NCBI GenBank assembly: GCA_013397865.1
Contig: VZTI01004400.1
Location: forward strand, 830,134 to 894,133
From: Struthidea cinerea
Taxonomy: Eukaryota > Chordata > Aves > Passeriformes > Corcoracidae
Reading direction: 5' to 3'
Length of the DNA: 64,000 nucleotides
The position numbers were made by a program, and so were the translations under genes. Numbering within the stretch: position 1 is the stretch's first letter; every line of letters starts with the position of its first letter. Positions 53,301 to 59,300 of this stretch are shown one piece after another. Under the pieces are notes generated by a model. It had not been told where the DNA came from, did no database searches, and was given only the letters and a program-made list of their open reading frames with translations.

Positions 53301-56300
53301 CCGTCTCACTGCATGACATCTATATTAAATCAAAATAAATCTGATATGCTCTATCACAGCAGTAATATCAGAGATACTCAAAGAGAATAGATTCTAAGAT
53401 TTGCTTATAATTTTTTTATATGTGCGAGACCTTACATACAGAAAGTCCCTTGAAGGTTTTCCAAAACTTACCAAATCATCAAAGATATCCTTCTGGTGCA
53501 CATGAATGGTGATTAAAGTTTCATATTTTGTGCGCTCCATTCTTGTCAGATTGTGTGTTGTCATGTCAATCAAATCATTTAAAAGTTCCAAGAACTTCTG
53601 ATTTGTTGTGTGCATTACCTTTTCCACAAGCAAGAATGATCATATTAATTACAAACACCATTTGTTCTTCCAGTATTTAGAATTAAAAAATAAAAAAAAT
53701 TTGAAAACCTCCAGGTTTATAATGTCCATATTCTGCTTCGTATTTATTAGGCTTGGAATCCTAAATTTGGATTTGCAGGCTGCTTTCCATTCATGCATTC
53801 TTACCCAACAGAGTACAATAAGGTTATATCCAAATGAACAAGTCACACTGCAATATTTTATTCCAAGACTCTTGCTCCTTCTACTATACATTACATTTTC
53901 AGCTGACTGCATCCCTGCATATATTCAGAGCCATCAGTCAATGATTTTAGGTATTATAAATCAGCCCAAGATGTATCTGATCTTTAGGGGGAACAGGAAC
54001 CTGAAGATCTGTCACGTCCTTTAACCAGAGGAGGGAGAAAATGTAGTATAATTTTAGATGCTGATGCTAAAATAACAATTTATTTTGTGGTACCAAATCC
54101 GTTACAAAGTTCCAAAAAATACAATACCGACTATACAATACTGACTTACATAAACAGCATCAGTCTCTGTCAGTGATGCTCCTGGCACACAACAAAAAGC
54201 ACTGAGATTTAAGGAAGAGTAGCTCATTTATACTTCTTTTCCAAATGTGTGAGAGAACAATCACACTAGCTATCTGTAAATACATGCAGAGTCTAAAACT
54301 CACACGGTTTGCTGAGGAAAAAAATGCTAAAAACACTGTTAAAACTAACAGAGAATTAAATAACCTCCACACCCCCCCAAACAACCACAAAAGTTGTTTT
54401 CTTGTCAATACAAAAGAATCTTTGCTCCTAGTTATTCTATGAACTAGAGTGGACTAAAAGCAAGTTCACGCCCTTTTTAAATTTTGAACAATGCAGAAAA
54501 AGTAGCAGGACATGGTTCTCTCTATAGTCTAAGCCCTTACTTTCATGCAGTATCAAAGTACAGCATGGTACAGTTGCCCTGCATTTACTTTTGTGGTAGG
54601 ATGTTGTTACTTGCTCTCTGTTCAATCTCACTGTATGTTCCTGATTAATGGTAGTTTGCAACCCTTTAGTTCGCATCCTCCCCTTCCTCCTTCATAGATT
54701 CACTGTTAGTAAGTACTAACACCTTGGTTGCTAACGGCATCTTCTCCACATGTTTGAGATTAAACCAACACCTCCTGAAATGGTTTCTATTCTTTCCCTT
54801 CCCCAGAAAAAGACCTCATCAACTGAAGGATGTAATACATTTGGACAGAGTAGACCAATGTCCACAAAGCACAGTTACTTTCCCAAAGTTCAGAAGCTCT
54901 TATTTCTTCCCAAACTTGATTTTGTGAAAGTAACAGGGTAAGATTCCCCATATTCCCAAATTAAGAAACTGTCCCTTCCCAAGATGACTCCACTAACAAA
55001 ACAATAGAGAAAATCACAAGATTAGGAACAATTCTAAAGCACGTGCTGGGGGATAATGAGGAGGTGTGACTTCTTAAAACATTTTTTATTATTCTGTTTT
55101 CCTGTTTGTTTATTTGTTATTCTGGGTAATTAACTAGTACTTTGTGCTTTTTCCTACATGTTGGTTTTAACTTTTCACAATATGTACTGTTACAAACAAT
55201 GCTTTTAATAAATCCCCAAAGATTCATTAAATACTACCTTTTTGTCAGTTTTGGCACTGCTCAGTGCCTTCTCTGCATCTCTGGTCCAGATAATTTGAAT
55301 TCCCAGAAGTCCTATTTGTGCAGGAAACATTGCCTGAAAGTCATACATCTTAAATTCTGAATCATTAATGGCCATTGATGCCTGTCTAATGATGGTGTGG
55401 ATTGTTTTCCTAATCCCATTCAGCAGCTGACCTAACCAGAATTCCACATTGCCCTGAAATAAACAAGAAAGTAGTTTTAGAGAATTAGTTTATGAATAAT
55501 TCACAAGGAGCAAGAGCTCTACGTGACTTTTTTTCCCAATCCTTCGTACTCCCATTTCCATATTTGTCATTCCCTAATTTTTAAAAGATTCCTTTCCTCT
55601 TTCTGCTCCACTGCCCTTCTAGAGATATGTGATGGATTTGGCACTTCACAGCAGTACTGCTGAGAAAACAGGTAAAGCAATCGTTACAAACTGACACAAA
55701 TGTCCTGTCCTTTCTACTCTTTGCTCTTGCTGTTCACATTGGGAGGTTTTCATTCAGCTAGTCAAATAATAGCATGATGCAATACTGTTGGCCTCTAAAA
55801 CATAAATCTACTTTAAATCAAGTAATGAAAAACTGCAATATATACTTTCATTACCTGAGCTAAAACTGGTTCAATAATATTGACCTGTTCTCCTTCTTGA
55901 GATTCAAACAATAAAATCTGGTCGTAGTTTTTTTCATGAAATCCCACTCGGTTAACATTGTCAAACAAACTTAATAAATGTGCCTACAATGGAATCAGAA
56001 AAAAAAAAACCTCCATAAACTGATCAGATATGGTCTTTAAATGCTGTATTAGAATACTCTGTAAATCTTTCCATAAGTGAAAGAAATTCTCTCAAATAAA
56101 CAACAAAATCCTCCATGGTCCTCGCTTAGTAATATCAACCATAAGAACACTATTGCTTTATTACTTGTACCTGAATAGTGTGGGAATCAGATGCTTGACC
56201 AAGGATTTCCAGAAGAGCAGGGTCAGATACAAAAAAAAATCTTGGAAATATTAACCGCTTTTTTTCCAAGTAGCCAGTCAGTGATTTCTGACAGATTTCC

Positions 56301-59300
56301 AACTGTTCCAGCAAATGTGGTAACAACTGTGCCAAAGTCTCATCTCCAACACAGCACTGCACAATGTTTGATGTTTCATGGGCTCTCTGCATAATTCTCT
56401 GCCATGATTTATCAATGTTCTGAAATCTTCTGGCTTCCTGAAGTACATGATAAAGGCATTAGCTTTTCCTCATGTTTTTCATATTCTAAAAGTTAAATAA
56501 TTCTATCAGACAAGGTAACAGTTCAATACTGCCCTTGCTGTTCAAGTCTTCTTTGCAGGACTAATGTATGAATATTTATAGGCATGCTTATTATTGACCA
56601 GAGTTCAAATAGCAAGAGAAAGAGTACAATGGGACAGCTCTGGAAATGTTTTACTTCATGTTGGGCACCAAGATTGTCCACATAAAAGGATTCCAACACA
56701 CATGAGAAAACTCAAAAAGCAGTTTTCAGAAATTATAGCCTTCCTAACAGCAGTACACAATGTCATGCAAGCTGTTAATAGCAATATTTGATGAACAAAA
56801 CCAGTATACACAGTCTGAAGCTGCTACATTTGTACATTACAAGTGTTGTAGGTGAAGGGAGACAAATTCTCAGACTGGGAGCTGAAAAATAAGTATTTTT
56901 ATACACTGGGTATATCAACACTAAAAACTCTTTCTTCACCTACAATGAATGAAATGTTAATGAAATCATAAATTATCTGAGAGCTAGAAGAGATCTCAAA
57001 AGAAGATCCAAAGCAATTTGTCTGTCACAAGGCAGGATCATATCCAAAATATCTATCTGTCTTATGTTTAGTAATGCTCAGTGATGGAGATTTAGAAGCC
57101 TGTCCAGACAATCTTTGACACTGGTGACTCTCTTTTAATATCTAAGCTTAATCAGATACCGAGAACATGGTTTTTTTATTCCTGTTGAGAATAACCCTTA
57201 TATTTAAAAAAGCTTATCACATCTTCTCTTCAGTTTTTCCTTTTCTTCAAGCCAAACAAGTCTAGTTTGTTGAATCTTTTATTGTGCCTCATCCTTCCTG
57301 GATAGTTCCTCATTCTTACCACCCACTTCTGTGCTCTCTCAAATTCATCTGTTTGTTTCTTTGGCCAAAACCAGGTACAATATTCTATTTATTAGTTATT
57401 GATGCTTATGCATTCCACTCTGCTGCATTTTACACACCAGTAAGCTAAAAATCATTTTCTGGTAGTACTATCAGAGACAATGGCAAAAGCCTATCACAAT
57501 GCATGGCAACTAGTGTTTTTCCTCTATCCACAAAGCCCTAAAAATAAATTAGATTTGTTCAACATGTTTTCCTCCTAAGAAATTCACATTGACTGAACAT
57601 TATTAATCTCCTTGTTAATTTCCAGATGCTAACAGTTACTTGCTGCAGTATTCATCCAGAAATTGCAATTAAGCCCACTCCTCATTACTCCTCCACTAAG
57701 CTGTTCCTTCTCCTCCTTCTATAAAAATAGACACTACATTTGTTTTTTCCAGAACATTGGTTCATGTATCTATCATCCTTGGAAGAAGTAGCTTTAGCAG
57801 CTTTTTTCATCTGCAAAAACTGTTTATTGATTCTCTGATAAGCATTAACAACATAAATATATCTCATGAGCTAAAAAAAAAAAAAATATTATCTAAACAA
57901 CAATTAAGAAAGCTTTATTTAACTTAGAAAAACTAATCTTAATTTGGGATATTGTAAGCCTTCAATTATAAAATATGTGGCTTGAAATAAATTAATATCT
58001 AATAATTTCCCAACAATAGCAGTTTTGTTAAATTACACCATTTGATCCAGAGCAACTGAACTGTGGTGTGTCAGAACTACGTGAAAACCCCTCATTAGGA
58101 GACACAGCAAAAAGGATGATTTTTTTTCTGCTATTTCTCTCCTGCTCAGGTCATTCCTTAACTCTTGTGCAGCTGCTACCTTGGAAGGTCATCACTGCTT
58201 TTTCAAGAGGTTTGTCTTGGGGTGACTTTATGATGTGTATCCCATGTCATTGCTCTATTGCCCACCAATCTTTTCTGTGCCTTTAAACTGAGCCTGAGAG
58301 GGAAGACAGGAAAAAAACTGAACGAGCTTTTGAAAACAGGTATTTCAAGGACACAGACAGACACTCCTCTGCTTCTGCGGTACCCTTGGGTTTTTCAGCC
58401 AACTTTTTTTTCGGCTCTTCTTTTTTCCCTGGCGGGAGACAGAGAGTTGAACTTTGTTTTCCTAGGATTTTGGGTTTTTTGTTCTTTTCTTCTCTTCTGG
58501 ACTGTTTCAACAACATCTGAATACATCGGGAGAAGTTTTTCCCAGAGGCCCAGGGGTGGGCCCTCACCAACCCAGCTCCTAGGAGGAGAGAGACCACACC
58601 TACAGAAGGACTCTGAAATCTTCCCAGGTTTTCTCTCCACAGCGAGAAAATTTTATTATTTAGCATTATTATTCTTTTCCTGTGTGTTTGTTAAATAAAT
58701 AGCTTTTATCTCTTTCACTTTCCTTCAAGGAAAATTTTTTTTCCCAGAGCTGGTGGGGGAGGTGTGGTTGTAACCTGACTTCTATCAGAGGATATTTTTC
58801 CTCCAAATTTGTCCAAACTAGGACAGGTTGCAATGATTCACACAGATTAGCACACATACAGTTCCCAAGCCTGGCAGCATCTCTCTGTGGGACTTCAAAT
58901 AAACTGAGTCCTAGCGAGTACAGAATTCATACACAAAATCTGTCATTCCATTATTACAGCTTACAGCCTATAAACGTGTGCACACAGGAAGAAAGAGATA
59001 TTTGTACATATGGCAAAAGCGATAAATCAGTTTCGTTCCATTAAGTAGTTCTGAGCCCTGTACTAACTCACTAATATTGCAAGCTGACAGGAACATTTCA
59101 GCTTGAATTACAAACAATTGTGTTCCTGTAGGTTTCACCAAGTTCTAAGCAATTTAACTAGACAGATTCTAGTTTGGCAAAGCTTCTCCTGAATTGCCTA
59201 TGCAATCTTATATGAGTTATATGCACTCAAGTAAACTATGCAGGCAAAAAAAACCCCATGATGCGGCGAATCTCCTGGTACAACATATTGTTATTATAAA

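Noticed and set aside
57685..57867. Minus-strand open frame beginning MRYIYVVNAYQRINKQF preceded by an AG, looking like an extra dynein exon
   Set aside because: Exon 4 (ending AKQLPQ) joins exon 5 (EARRF) exactly as in the family, no usable in-frame donor ends this stretch, and it has no dynein similarity.
58258..58698. 146-codon plus-strand and 127-codon minus-strand open frames
   Set aside because: Both lie within the LTR and ignore its regulatory layout; they are composition by-products.
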